DNA of 64,000 nt, from the NCBI GenBank assembly GCA_031292215.1, contig JARLHO010000125.1, positions 1 through 64,000 on the forward strand, in the 5' to 3' direction. Positions 40,104 to 48,825 of this stretch are shown piece by piece. Below the pieces are notes generated by a model. That model did not search any database. It was given only the letters and a program-made list of their open reading frames with translations, and was not told the DNA's origin. Within the stretch, counting starts at the first letter, position 1. Every line of letters starts with the position of its first letter. A program made the translations under genes and the position numbers. Origin of the DNA: Syntrophobacteraceae bacterium. GTDB taxonomy: Bacteria > Desulfobacterota > Syntrophobacteria > Syntrophobacterales > Syntrophobacteraceae.

Positions 40104-42407
40104 TTACGACGGCTTTCTTAGTGGATAGAGTCTTCTGGTCTCACCTGATGTTGCCCAATACTCACCGGATTTGTCATTCTTCGGCCAGCCGGCGTCGGGA
40201 TCTGTTAAGGTCTCCATCAGTTCAAGGACCTTCCGGCCAAATGCCAAGGCTTCCCTGTCCAGGTGTTCAAAGGATATGACCTTGAAATGGCATCCGAAAA
40301 GATTGCGGGCCTCGGCAATACGGATCAACTCATTCAATATAGGGGTCAAAATTACGGTTTTACGCTGCGGTGCTCCAGTTTCATCCTTGCCAGTGAGAAC
40401 ATCAACTCTCATCGCTTCCCGCAGCTTCTTGCTCATAACGGGCAAAAGGTCACCGATTGTGTATCGATCCTCATGTTTGCGAGGCACCGCGCATTCGTAT
40501 AGCAGCGTCAGAAAGTTCAGCGCCGCTTCTAGAATGTATCCCGCTTTGGAACTAACGAGCTGAAGGTCTGGTGGTGTTTCGGCGAGTAATGTCCTGAGTC
40601 GTTCGACATCAGGTATAGTGCGGATCACGGCTAAGCCACTAAGATTAGTCCATTTCGCAAGCTCAACGAACTGGCACTCGCCGCTTTTTAGCCATCCCCA
40701 CCGAAGTTTGTGTTTCCATGGGCCGTAATGAGTTGTGATTATGCAATGGCGAAACCTGAGCGCCTCGGAATAGAGCATTTCGATCAGGCGATCTACATGC
40801 GGTTCGTCCACGCTTGCCAGCACGTCATCCAACACCAAAATTGTGTTCTCAGGCTGATCCAGGGCGGCAAGGGCGAGAAAAACGCATAATCCGAGAGTAT
40901 CGAGATGAGAATCACTGAAGTATGCTTGCGGCGGCGCGCATTGGCCGCAAAAATTCGCTTCTATCTCCAACGAGGCTCTCTTATTCGGATCGAGTTGCAG
41001 GCTTATCTTGTCAAGGCCCTCGCCGGGATGAACAGCTTCGTATAGTCGGCCAACTTCATTCGCTATGTTGGTCAGGACACTGTCCGTGAATTTACGTCGT
41101 TCCTCTCCCAGCAGCTCAAGCGCCTTGGTCAATCGGGGAATAAGGCGGTCAAGAGCTTCCAGCGTTTCGGAGTTAGACCTCCAATTCTCCAAGCCTTTCG
41201 CCAGGTTGGTTATTGTCTGCTTTTTGTCGTATCTTTCAGTCTCGGCAACTTTCCAGGTTTTCGCCAGCTCGTCATTTTTAGACAGCCATGCTTTTAGCTC
41301 TAATGCTGATTGAGGGGCTGGCGTATCTGGTAAGCTGATGTCTTTGGGCCATATATTTTCAGATCTCCATTTTTCGAATCCCAAAACGTCCGTCTCAAAG
41401 CTTGCACGGCATGCTTCAATTTTACTGATAGCCGTTCTTATCGATTCTTCGGCTGCCGTTTTCAGCTTCAGAGCAGCTTGAAGGGAAGAGAATTTGCTGA
41501 GTCTTTCCTCGACACGCCTCGCGAGGTCAGCAGCTTTTTCCCGGCTCTCGCACAATGGGCACACAAATGGTGACGGATTTTTGGCAAGATAATCCTGTGC
41601 GGCCTCCAAAAGGCCTACCGTCTCTCTAGCATCTTTGGCAACATCCTTAGCACATTCCTCAACCGAATTGATCGCCGCTGCATCAAAATTTTGGGCGTCC
41701 TTGAGCGACTCTTCAGCGGAAATAAGTTGGTCGGGGTGAGCGGTCATGCGCTTGTAGGCATCCTGAAGCGCCACAAGGTTGCTGATTTCCGTTTCCAGCG
41801 TCTTAGCATCCCGGGCTGCCTCGGCCGTGGCCCATGAAAAGGGGGCCTTTCCCGGTGATCCAGCAGTTTCCCATGTGCGGCGCAACTCATCGATATTTTC
41901 TTGAACACGGGCAGCAGCGATGTCTCGGCCTCTATTTAGATCGCGTATCAGTCCTTTGAGGGTTTCCTCCGATGCCTCGATTCCTGAAACATCAATAAAC
42001 CTGCGTATCGACTCATATCGATTACTCGGCGTTGCTTCGATCAGCGCCAGTATTTGTTTCCTCCGGAGCACTTCGACCCCGGGTCGATTCTCGGGCGGGG
42101 TCACTACTACATTGCTCCGCTGTATTACGGCACGGCAAGAGGAACTCAAAGTCTCAAGCTGGACGGCAACATCAGAAGACTTTTTCCCCAGAGAACACCA
42201 GAACCGGCTCGTTTTGCCTAAACCACGATTCTCCAGCGAGCCAACTGTCCCTTTGCCCAAGAAATCGAATGCGTCACAGATCGTAGATTTTCCAGCACCG
42301 TTCTCGCCATATACGACCGTGAGTTTTTTGCCTTTTTCGAATGCCAGTGAAAACGGAACAACCGAGCCTCGAAGGTGGTCAATTTTAAGCTGTTTAAGGG
42401 CGCTCAT
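40104..42407 (-). CDS. SMC/RecF-like ABC ATPase with zinc-hook-like CPLC motif
   Basis: 767 residues. Walker A GENGAGKST (34-42), long helical arms with CPLC at 283-286 near the turn (a Rad50/RloC-like zinc hook), a signature region FSDSHLDTLGLCVFLALA (497-514), Walker B ILVLDD (523-528), D-loop SVDEPH and H-loop TTHYGP. A second CxxC (487-490) precedes the signature. After the ATPase head there are about 190 residues (575-767) of mostly helical, unassigned sequence, the place where an effector would sit. Similar ATPases act as sensors in RloC-, Lamassu- and Wadjet-type defence. It overlaps the small upstream gene by 4 bases. Confidence 0.88.
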   Translation of the reverse strand: MSALKQLKIDHLRGSVVPFSLAFEKGKKLTVVYGENGAGKSTICDAFDFLGKGTVGSLENRGLGKTSRFWCSLGKKSSDVAVQLETLSSSCRAVIQRSNVVVTPPENRPGVEVLRRKQILALIEATPSNRYESIRRFIDVSGIEASEETLKGLIRDLNRGRDIAAARVQENIDELRRTWETAGSPGKAPFSWATAEAARDAKTLETEISNLVALQDAYKRMTAHPDQLISAEESLKDAQNFDAAAINSVEECAKDVAKDARETVGLLEAAQDYLAKNPSPFVCPLCESREKAADLARRVEERLSKFSSLQAALKLKTAAEESIRTAISKIEACRASFETDVLGFEKWRSENIWPKDISLPDTPAPQSALELKAWLSKNDELAKTWKVAETERYDKKQTITNLAKGLENWRSNSETLEALDRLIPRLTKALELLGEERRKFTDSVLTNIANEVGRLYEAVHPGEGLDKISLQLDPNKRASLEIEANFCGQCAPPQAYFSDSHLDTLGLCVFLALAALDQPENTILVLDDVLASVDEPHVDRLIEMLYSEALRFRHCIITTHYGPWKHKLRWGWLKSGECQFVELAKWTNLSGLAVIRTIPDVERLRTLLAETPPDLQLVSSKAGYILEAALNFLTLLYECAVPRKHEDRYTIGDLLPVMSKKLREAMRVDVLTGKDETGAPQRKTVILTPILNELIRIAEARNLFGCHFKVISFEHLDREALAFGRKVLELMETLTDPDAGWPKNDKSGEYWATSGETRRLYPLRKPS

Positions 42408-42580
42408 ACCTGGCCCTCCTTTGAGTCGCTAAGCTCCAGGGCCAGCCGCCAATCCTCCTGGCTTATTTTCCCGGATTCGAGTTTTGGTATTAGCTTTTTT
42501 CCTTGCCTATCCGTCAGGAGGCCCTCACCGATTAGTCTCTGCATAATTTTTTCGGCAAGCCTGCGCGATGGTGTTTCCAT
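42404..42580 (-). CDS. Small 58-residue protein in the defence operon
   Basis: Starts METPSRRLAEKIMQRLIGEG and continues with a Lys-rich helical stretch ending KISQEDWRLALELSDSKEGQV. AGGAGGGG lies 2-9 bases before the ATG, one of the strongest ribosome sites in the island. The start is 9 bases after the SNF2 gene and the stop overlaps the ATPase ATG (ATGA). No catalytic motif or Cys. Predicted to be two or three amphipathic helices, so an adaptor or regulator of the ATPase is my best guess. The tight coupling on both sides argues that it is real. Confidence 0.8.
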   Translation of the reverse strand: METPSRRLAEKIMQRLIGEGLLTDRQGKKLIPKLESGKISQEDWRLALELSDSKEGQV

Positions 42581-42589
42581 AACCCCCTC

Positions 42590-45448
42590 CTAAATGATCT
42601 TCCATTTCATTTTGAAAAGGTGGTTCGAAGAAATCTTGGGAACCAACTTGGCCTCGATAATTTTGATAAATTCCTCACGCTGGCGATCCACCTCATCCTG
42701 TGCATCGAATAACGAACGCCGTTTTTGATTACGATGAGCTTCAAGCGTCTTTACCTGCTTTTGGCCGGCAAGCTTTTCCTCCAAGGTTAAAGCAAATTTC
42801 GCTGCACGCCTTGCTTCCTTAATCTGGCGATCCAACTCTTTAATTTCCCGCTCCAGACCGATCTTAAGGTCATCGGCCCATCCATCCAGCTTCTCTGCTT
42901 CCGCCTCAAAGAAACGGGCATTGCGCTCTGAAATACTTCTTTGGATTTGAACATGTTTTTGCTCGGCTATCGGTTTTAGGATTTCATCGGGTGAATCGGA
43001 AATCGAGACCGTTATAATCTTGCCGGGTAGGCTCAGAAGTCGAGTTGAAGTTTCCTCATCCAGTGCCAGCCCGGCATCGGTGATAGCCGCCAGAATCAGA
43101 TTGTCTTCAGCTTGGTCAAGGGATTCAACCGTGAAAATCGAAGCCGATAGCCAACCTGATTGACCAATATAAGGCTCAAGGATTGAAATCTTGCCTTCAT
43201 GTCCTCCATAATCAAAATGAACTTCCGCCGGTGGTAATTCTCGACTTGTCGCCCTGTTCAGCAGAGCTTCGGCAAGGGGGTGATTCATACGATACAGGTG
43301 AGCCTCGCCACTGCGCCGAGGCAATTCGTACAGTCCAAGGGGGATTTGCTTTTTTAGTTCGGGAAAGGGATTGGACGTCAATTTGAAGCTGGAGTCGGTC
43401 AAAAACTCAGCGTTTGCGCTCAGTTCGTGTGCAGTCAGCTGCATTAGCATACGCTCGAAACGGTTGAGGCAGGCCTTGGAATTTTCATCTCTAAACTTGA
43501 GTTTTTCTCGGACCTCATCATCAAAGTTTTCGAGCAGTTGCTGGCGTGTGCGGGTCAAAGCTTCGTTGATCTCAAGGCTTAGATCAAGCTGAAGCTGATC
43601 GAAAGCTCGCTGAGTTTCGTCGGGTCTTCGGCAGCTCTGATAAATTGCTGCAATACGCTTCTCGAAATCTACTCCCGACTCAATGACCCCAAGGACCTCA
43701 TCACTTGCTCCGAATACCCCCTCAAAGAGCTTGAACTTTTCGGAGAGGAGTTCAAACACCCGCTGGTCGGCGGCATTATTTCTATTTAAAAAATTGACCA
43801 CCACAACATCATGCTGTTGGCCATATCGATGGCAGCGGCCAATGCGCTGTTCAATGCGCTGTGGATTCCATGGCAGATCGTAGTTTACGACAAGAGAACT
43901 AAATTGAAGGTTAATTCCTTCTGCACCAGCCTCTGTGGCGATCATGATCCTACCCTGCTCACGAAAATAATCCACGATGGCCGAGCGCATGTCGGCGGTA
44001 CGGGACCCTGTTACGCGATCCGTACCTTGATGCCGTTTCTGCCAGTCGTTATAGATCGCCTTCGAAGCGCAGTCAGTGTTGGAACCATTGAACAGGACCA
44101 TGCCTTCGGCGAAGGGGCTGTCTGCGAGCAAGCGCAGCAGATAAGCCTGGGTGCGACGAGACTCCGTGAATATAACAGCCTTCTGCGCGGCGCCGATCTC
44201 GGCTGCTTTGGCAAAGGCAACCTCAAGGGCCTGGAGCAAAGCTCTTCCTTTAGCGTTATGTTCGATTGAAGTCGCCAAGTTAGCAAATGCGTCTAGATCA
44301 TCGATTTCCTGCTTAATGGCTGCAATATCAGCCTCAGAAAGGCCTTCTTCAGACTCATCACCATTCCACTCATCCGCCGTTTCGTCTAGTGGCTCATAGT
44401 CCTGAGTTAACTCGTCTTGGAGCGATTCGGGCGGGTCCGCTCTTTTGAGCTTGGTCTTCAACCGATTGGAAAGCGAGGTCAATGCTCCAGCTATGGCAAA
44501 GGTGGAGGAAGCCAGTAGTTTACGTAGCACCAGTGTCATCAAGGAGCGTTGGCCTGTTGGCAACGCTTGCAGGTTTTCTCGTTGTAAATAATCGGAGACA
44601 AGGTTGTAAAGGCGATCTTCACTTTCCTCCGGAATGAACTCCTGTAAAAGCGGCAACCGGCGTGTGAACTTGATATAAGGAAGCACCTGCCGTCGAAGGG
44701 TGCGGTGACATACGGCTTTAAGACGTGCTTTGAGGGTTTGAAATTCTTGGTTTTGGCCAAGATTTGCGAATTGCTCGCGAAAGCTCTTCAGATCACCAAA
44801 GGTATGCTCGTCAATAAAGCTGACCAAACCGAACAGCTCCAGCAGTGAATTCTGCAGTGGCGTTGCTGTTAGGAGCAGTTTGTCCCTACCTGCCAATGCC
44901 ACTCTAATCGCATTGGCGATAACGTTAGAAGGTTTATAAACGTTACGTAGACGGTGGGCCTCATCGATAACCACCAAATCCCACGGAATGGCGCACACAT
45001 CATCTGCCTTGTTCCTGGCAAACTGATAGGAACAGATCACAATCTCAGGCGCTTCAAACGGGCGAAAATCGCCTTGTTTAATGGCAGCCTTGTAAGATTT
45101 CGATTCCAGGAGACGACACGGTAGAAAAAATTTCTCGTTCAGTTCCTGGTACCACTGTTTGCGTAGATTGGATGGCGTAATAATCAGGATACGTCGTTTA
45201 CGTTCCGCCCACTTCTGCGCAAGCACCAATCCAGCTTCAATTGTCTTGCCGAGGCCTACTTCATCGGCCAGCAGAGCGCCTTTGGACAGAGGTGACTTGA
45301 AAGCGAACAATGCGGCATCAATCTGATGCGGATTCAGATCGACCTGTGCATCGACGAGCGCCACGGTAAGTTTTTCGTCGCTATCCGGCGGAAAGCGTCG
45401 AGTCAGGTCATAAGCAATGTATTTGGCCTGGTAATCCGTGAGGCCCAA
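42590..45448 (-). CDS. SNF2/RapA-like helicase (DNA translocase)
   Basis: 952 residues. SF2 core of the Snf2 group: DEVGLGKT (62-69), DEAH (162-165), LLLTATPLQNS, then a C-terminal core with NLQFSSLVVNYDLPWNP and EQRIGRCHRYGQ. The last 120 residues form a charged coiled coil (EREIKELDRQIKEARRAAKF). Proteins of this type in BREX- and DISARM-like loci are thought to translocate on DNA. The start is TTG at 45446-45448: AGGGAG lies 10 bases ahead and MGLTDYQAKYIAYDL is the likely N terminus. First gene of the operon. Confidence 0.88.
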   Translation of the reverse strand: MGLTDYQAKYIAYDLTRRFPPDSDEKLTVALVDAQVDLNPHQIDAALFAFKSPLSKGALLADEVGLGKTIEAGLVLAQKWAERKRRILIITPSNLRKQWYQELNEKFFLPCRLLESKSYKAAIKQGDFRPFEAPEIVICSYQFARNKADDVCAIPWDLVVIDEAHRLRNVYKPSNVIANAIRVALAGRDKLLLTATPLQNSLLELFGLVSFIDEHTFGDLKSFREQFANLGQNQEFQTLKARLKAVCHRTLRRQVLPYIKFTRRLPLLQEFIPEESEDRLYNLVSDYLQRENLQALPTGQRSLMTLVLRKLLASSTFAIAGALTSLSNRLKTKLKRADPPESLQDELTQDYEPLDETADEWNGDESEEGLSEADIAAIKQEIDDLDAFANLATSIEHNAKGRALLQALEVAFAKAAEIGAAQKAVIFTESRRTQAYLLRLLADSPFAEGMVLFNGSNTDCASKAIYNDWQKRHQGTDRVTGSRTADMRSAIVDYFREQGRIMIATEAGAEGINLQFSSLVVNYDLPWNPQRIEQRIGRCHRYGQQHDVVVVNFLNRNNAADQRVFELLSEKFKLFEGVFGASDEVLGVIESGVDFEKRIAAIYQSCRRPDETQRAFDQLQLDLSLEINEALTRTRQQLLENFDDEVREKLKFRDENSKACLNRFERMLMQLTAHELSANAEFLTDSSFKLTSNPFPELKKQIPLGLYELPRRSGEAHLYRMNHPLAEALLNRATSRELPPAEVHFDYGGHEGKISILEPYIGQSGWLSASIFTVESLDQAEDNLILAAITDAGLALDEETSTRLLSLPGKIITVSISDSPDEILKPIAEQKHVQIQRSISERNARFFEAEAEKLDGWADDLKIGLEREIKELDRQIKEARRAAKFALTLEEKLAGQKQVKTLEAHRNQKRRSLFDAQDEVDRQREEFIKIIEAKLVPKISSNHLFKMKWKII

Positions 45449-45673
45449 CGTTCCAATTCTCCCTTCGATTTATATATTCTTGAAGCTTCAGGTTCTATGG
45501 GGTTAATGTGATTTTCCAGGGCTTAGGATGAAACAATAAAGAATCAGTGTCAATGGTGGAATGCCATCCTGCTTGGGGCTGGCAGTGTCCCCAGGGAGGC
45601 GCGGATAATCAAGGCCGCAATGATCTTTCCGGACGGTTTGTCGGGGGACAGGGCCATCGAGGATACGCTTCTT
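45449..45673. other. Promoter-side, non-coding right arm of the island
   Basis: Should contain the promoter of the five-gene operon; TATATA near 45470 in an AT-rich patch is the best -10-like element, and no clear -35 was found. ATCGAGGATACGCT at 45656-45669 is identical to 33617-33630 in mnmE. One frame reads as a protein-like fragment (NAILLGAGSVPREARIIKAA) that runs into the rsmG repeat, perhaps a relic. Confidence 0.35.
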
Positions 45674-45732
45674 ATACTCGCTCCCGGGCGTTGAACGCCA
45701 TAGAGCCGCGCGGTTGTGGAAAAAAACATAAA
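45674..45732 (+). pseudogene. Right copy of the rsmG 3' end (att-like)
   Basis: Encodes YSLPGVERHRAARLWKKT followed by TAA, identical in 15 of 18 residues to the end of RsmG. Differences are conservative in the protein, so this looks like the tail of a real but diverged rsmG allele, not random similarity. It has no upstream gene and cannot be expressed as RsmG. Confidence 0.7.
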
Positions 45733-45864
45733 TAATCCACTGCAGAGTCCGGCCGTGGACGGGACATGTGAGACAGCAGAGACGGGCCTGATTACTGTTC
45801 GTCCGGGAGTTTCCGTATGGCGCTAATAAGACGCCTCCGCAGAGTCAAGTGGTAATTTTTCTAG

Positions 45865-45899
45865 TTTTTCCTCTGCGCCCTCTGCGGTGAATTTTTTTA
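45865..45899. repeat. Dispersed CTCTGCGCCCTCTGCGG-type intergenic repeat
   Basis: CCTCTGCGCCCTCTGCGGTG followed by AATTTTTTT lies just before the yggS stop side. Related TTCGCGxxTTCGCGTG-type stretches occur at about 5598-5642 and 8809-8842 in the nif cluster. These look like common bacterial intergenic repeats. Confidence 0.4.
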
Positions 45900-45908
45900 A
45901 TCTTTTTT

Positions 45909-46604
45909 CTACCTTCTACCAAAAATCGCCGTCCCTACCCGCACGATAGTCGCCCCCTCCTCTATCGCCGCCTCGAAGTCCCCGCTCATCCCCATGGAGA
46001 GTTCGCGCATCTTCTCGGGCTGCGGGGCCTCGGCCTTAAGCGTTTTGAGCAGCTCCCCCATGCGCCTGAAGTAGGGCCGCACCCTTTCCGGCTGATCGAA
46101 AAAGGGGGGAATCGCCATCAGCCCCCGGACCTCCAGATGGTCGAAATCGCGGCAGAGCCTTAAAAAGGACACAATTTCTTCCTCCCCCATGCCGCTTTTT
46201 GTCGCCTCGCCCCCGATATTTACCTGGATAAGGACCGGGATTTTTCTGCCTGCATCCCCCGCCCTGCGGTTAAGCTCAACGGCAAGGCTTTGGCGATCGA
46301 CCGTTTCGATCCAGTCAAAGCACTCGATGGCGATCTTTACCTTGTTTGTCTGCACATGGCCTATGCAGTGCCAGGCGACGGGAAATCCCGCGAGCGGCTC
46401 CCGCTTGCTCTTAGCCTCCTGGATATAGTTTTCCCCTATAATTTCGAGGCCCGCTTCGATCCCCTCCCGGATACTTTGCGCGGAGACCGTCTTGGTAACC
46501 CCCACAAGCTTTACGCCGGCAGGGTCTCGCCCCGCCCTCGCGCACGCTTTTTCGATCCGCGAACGCACATCGGCCAAGTTCCCGGCAACTTCGGTTCTCT
46601 CCAC
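45909..46604 (-). CDS. yggS: Pyridoxal phosphate homeostasis protein (YggS/PLPBP family)
   Basis: 231 residues, fold-type III PLP-binding protein without enzymatic activity known, which buffers free PLP. Family motifs [11 protein letters not shown] (PLP lysine), [25 protein letters not shown] and [26 protein letters not shown] are all present. It starts one base after the thiS stop, so it is the last gene of the thiamine operon under the TPP riboswitch. Confidence 0.95.
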   Translation of the reverse strand: MERTEVAGNLADVRSRIEKACARAGRDPAGVKLVGVTKTVSAQSIREGIEAGLEIIGENYIQEAKSKREPLAGFPVAWHCIGHVQTNKVKIAIECFDWIETVDRQSLAVELNRRAGDAGRKIPVLIQVNIGGEATKSGMGEEEIVSFLRLCRDFDHLEVRGLMAIPPFFDQPERVRPYFRRMGELLKTLKAEAPQPEKMRELSMGMSGDFEAAIEEGATIVRVGTAIFGRR

Positions 46605-46805
46605 CTATCCCCCTCCGACAAACCTGATTATCTCGAACTCATCGCCCGAAAGAATGGGCTGGGATTCCACCAAATCGCGGGAAACGATCTCCCGGTTTCG
46701 CTCGACCGCAACCTGTTTGGGGTCGATCCCCAAGGAGCCCAGCAGATCGCCAAGAACGGGCGCACCGCTGTACTCGGACTCTTTTCCGTTTATCCTTATC
46801 TTCAT
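46605..46805 (-). CDS. thiS: Sulfur carrier protein ThiS
   Basis: 66-residue beta-grasp protein ending in FVGGG, so the Gly-Gly end needed for thiocarboxylation is available (one extra Gly). The core MKIRINGKESEY and LSGDEFEIIRFVGG fit ThiS. It carries sulfur to ThiG. The start overlaps the thiH stop by 4 bases. ThiF, which would adenylate it, is not in the window. Confidence 0.95.
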   Translation of the reverse strand: MKIRINGKESEYSGAPVLGDLLGSLGIDPKQVAVERNREIVSRDLVESQPILSGDEFEIIRFVGGG

Positions 46806-47926
46806 GAAAGCGCCTCATCCCAATCTTTCCAGACCGGTTCGTACCCCTTTTGCCTGATCGCCTCGGCAACCGCCTCCGGGTCCCGGTCATCGGAGATCTC
46901 GAACTGCGCCCCGGCCTCCTGATGCTGCGGATGGGTGTAGCCGCCGGGATCGGTCCTGGAGCCCGCGCTCATCGCCGTAATGGCCAGAGGAATGAGATGG
47001 TCCCGCAGCCCTGCAGGCTCCCTTGTAGACAGGGCAAAACCGGTATCGGGCAAAAAAAGCCGAAGCGCTGTCAGGAGTTGCACAAACGCTCTATCCGATA
47101 CCTCGCAGGGGACAGGGAAAGCGCCCGCAGCGGGCCTTAGCCTCGGAAACGATATCGAGACCTGCGATTTCCAGTATTTGCGCATTAGGTGCTTCGCGTG
47201 AAGGCCCATATAAAACCCCTCAACGCGCCAGTTCTCAAGACCAAGGAGCGCCCCCAGGCCGATCCGGCGAAATCCGGCTTCCCCTCCCCTGTCCGGGGTC
47301 TCGAGTCTATACTGGAAGTTTCGTTTCTTTCCTCCCAGATGGTACCGCTCATAGGCCCGCTCGCTGTAAGTCTCCTGGAAAACGGTCAGCCCGTCTATCC
47401 CGCAGCCGGTAAGGGCGCGGTACTCCTCTACGCCCATCGGATAGATTTCAACCGCAAGGGAGGAAAATATTGGCCTGAGCAGCCCGCAGATCTCGATAAA
47501 GTAATCGAGCGAGGCCGCCTGGCGGTCTTCCCCGCTTACCAGCAGCAGGTGTCTAAAGCCCAGTTTATGAATGTATTCGCCTTCCAATTTTACCTGCTCC
47601 GGGGTAAGGGCGAGCCGTGCGATCTCGTTTTTCGTATTGAAACCGCAATAGGCGCAGGAGTTTTTGCAAAAATTTGAAACATAGAGCGGCGCAAAAAGGC
47701 CGATCGTATTGCCAAACCGCTGCCGGGTAATAGTGTGCGCAAGCCCTGCGCTTTCTTCGAGATACCGCTCGGCGGCAGGCGAAAGAAGGCTCATGAAGTG
47801 ATGTAGGTCTACTCCTCCCGGGCCGCCCGCCCCCAAGGCGGATTCGACATCGGCCTCCGAGCACCCTTCGATTTCTCTTTCTATCTGCGTCCAACTGGTG
47901 CGCTTCACTTCGTCATAAAAACTCAT
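46802..47926 (-). CDS. thiH: 2-iminoacetate synthase ThiH
   Basis: Radical SAM lyase that splits tyrosine to dehydroglycine for the thiazole of thiamine. 374 residues from the ATG at 47926 (MSFYDEVKRTSW). The cluster motif is CKNSCAYCGF, and RFGNTIGLFAPLYVSNFC precedes it. A GTG at 47938 is in frame but overlaps the GAGGAGGTG ribosome site, so the ATG is preferred. Use of ThiH rather than the oxidase ThiO fits anaerobic life. Confidence 0.95.
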   Translation of the reverse strand: MSFYDEVKRTSWTQIEREIEGCSEADVESALGAGGPGGVDLHHFMSLLSPAAERYLEESAGLAHTITRQRFGNTIGLFAPLYVSNFCKNSCAYCGFNTKNEIARLALTPEQVKLEGEYIHKLGFRHLLLVSGEDRQAASLDYFIEICGLLRPIFSSLAVEIYPMGVEEYRALTGCGIDGLTVFQETYSERAYERYHLGGKKRNFQYRLETPDRGGEAGFRRIGLGALLGLENWRVEGFYMGLHAKHLMRKYWKSQVSISFPRLRPAAGAFPVPCEVSDRAFVQLLTALRLFLPDTGFALSTREPAGLRDHLIPLAITAMSAGSRTDPGGYTHPQHQEAGAQFEISDDRDPEAVAEAIRQKGYEPVWKDWDEALS

Positions 47927-47955
47927 CGGGCAGTACACCTCCTCGCGCTTTGCAG

Positions 47956-48726
47956 CTAGCGCAAAAATCCCGTAAGAGGGCTCGACGCTTCAGCCTGCCT
48001 TCGAGTCCGGCCAAGTCCGGCAAGGTAGGCCTGCCTGCCCGCCTCCACGCCTTTTTTGAAAGCGGCGGCCATTGCGGCCGGGTCCCTCGCCACCGCGATC
48101 GCAGTATTTACGAGCACGCCGTCGGCCCCCATCTCGAGCGCCTCCGCGGCGTGGGACGGGGCGCCAAGACCCGCGTCGACCACGACCGGAACGGTAGCCC
48201 CCTCAATGATAATCTCGATTGCGTCCCTGGTCCTTATTCCTCGGTTCGACCCGATGGGGGCGCCAAGGGGCATGACCGTGGCTGTGCCCGCTTCCTCCAG
48301 GCGCTTGGCCAAAATGGGATCGGCCTGTATGTAGGGCAAAACAATAAATCCCTCTTTTACAAGTATTTCCGCCGCCTTGAGCGTTTCGACCGGATCAGGC
48401 AGAAGGTAGCGCGGGTCGGGGATTACCTCGAGTTTTATCCAGGGCTCGCATCCGCCCACGCGCGCAAGGCGCGCGAGCCTCACCGCCTCCCCGGCGTCCC
48501 TTGCCCCTGAGGTGTTGGGCAAAAGCAGGTACTTTTCCCTGTCGATAGCGTGTAAAATACTGTCGGCGGGGTTTTCCAGCTCAACTCGGCGCAGAGCCAC
48601 CGTAACGATCTGCGCCCCGGAAGCTTCGATCGCCCTCTTCATCACCTCCGAAGACGAAAACTTCCCGGTTCCCATAAGAAGGCGCGAGCCAAACCTGCGC
48701 CCCGCGATTATCAACGCCTCTTCCAT
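47956..48726 (-). CDS. thiG: Thiazole synthase ThiG
   Basis: Assembles the thiazole phosphate from deoxyxylulose phosphate, dehydroglycine and ThiS thiocarboxylate. 256 residues with [21 protein letters not shown] and the phosphate site [11 protein letters not shown] plus [20 protein letters not shown]-like text (here [17 protein letters not shown]). GGGAG lies 5 bases before the ATG at 48726; the in-frame GTG at 48732 is less likely. First gene after the riboswitch. Confidence 0.96.
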   Translation of the reverse strand: MEEALIIAGRRFGSRLLMGTGKFSSSEVMKRAIEASGAQIVTVALRRVELENPADSILHAIDREKYLLLPNTSGARDAGEAVRLARLARVGGCEPWIKLEVIPDPRYLLPDPVETLKAAEILVKEGFIVLPYIQADPILAKRLEEAGTATVMPLGAPIGSNRGIRTRDAIEIIIEGATVPVVVDAGLGAPSHAAEALEMGADGVLVNTAIAVARDPAAMAAAFKKGVEAGRQAYLAGLGRTRRQAEASSPLTGFLR

Positions 48727-48756
48727 TTTCACTCCCTATCGACATGGTTGGAAAAC

Positions 48757-48797
48757 AAAAAAGACCGCGCCCTCGAAACGCGAGAGCAAACGGTCTT
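48757..48797 (-). terminator. Attenuator terminator of the TPP riboswitch
   Basis: On the minus strand AAGACCG (48791-48797), an inner GC-rich stem and CGGTCTT (48761-48767) are followed by TTTTTTG. It lies between the aptamer and thiG, so TPP binding would be expected to cause early termination. Confidence 0.88.
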
Positions 48798-48825
48798 GTG
48801 AAAAGCAATGGAAAATTTTTCCCAA

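Noticed and set aside
45547-45735. 62-residue plus-strand frame at the right island end
   Set aside because: It crosses the rsmG-tail repeat in the wrong frame and lacks a ribosome site.
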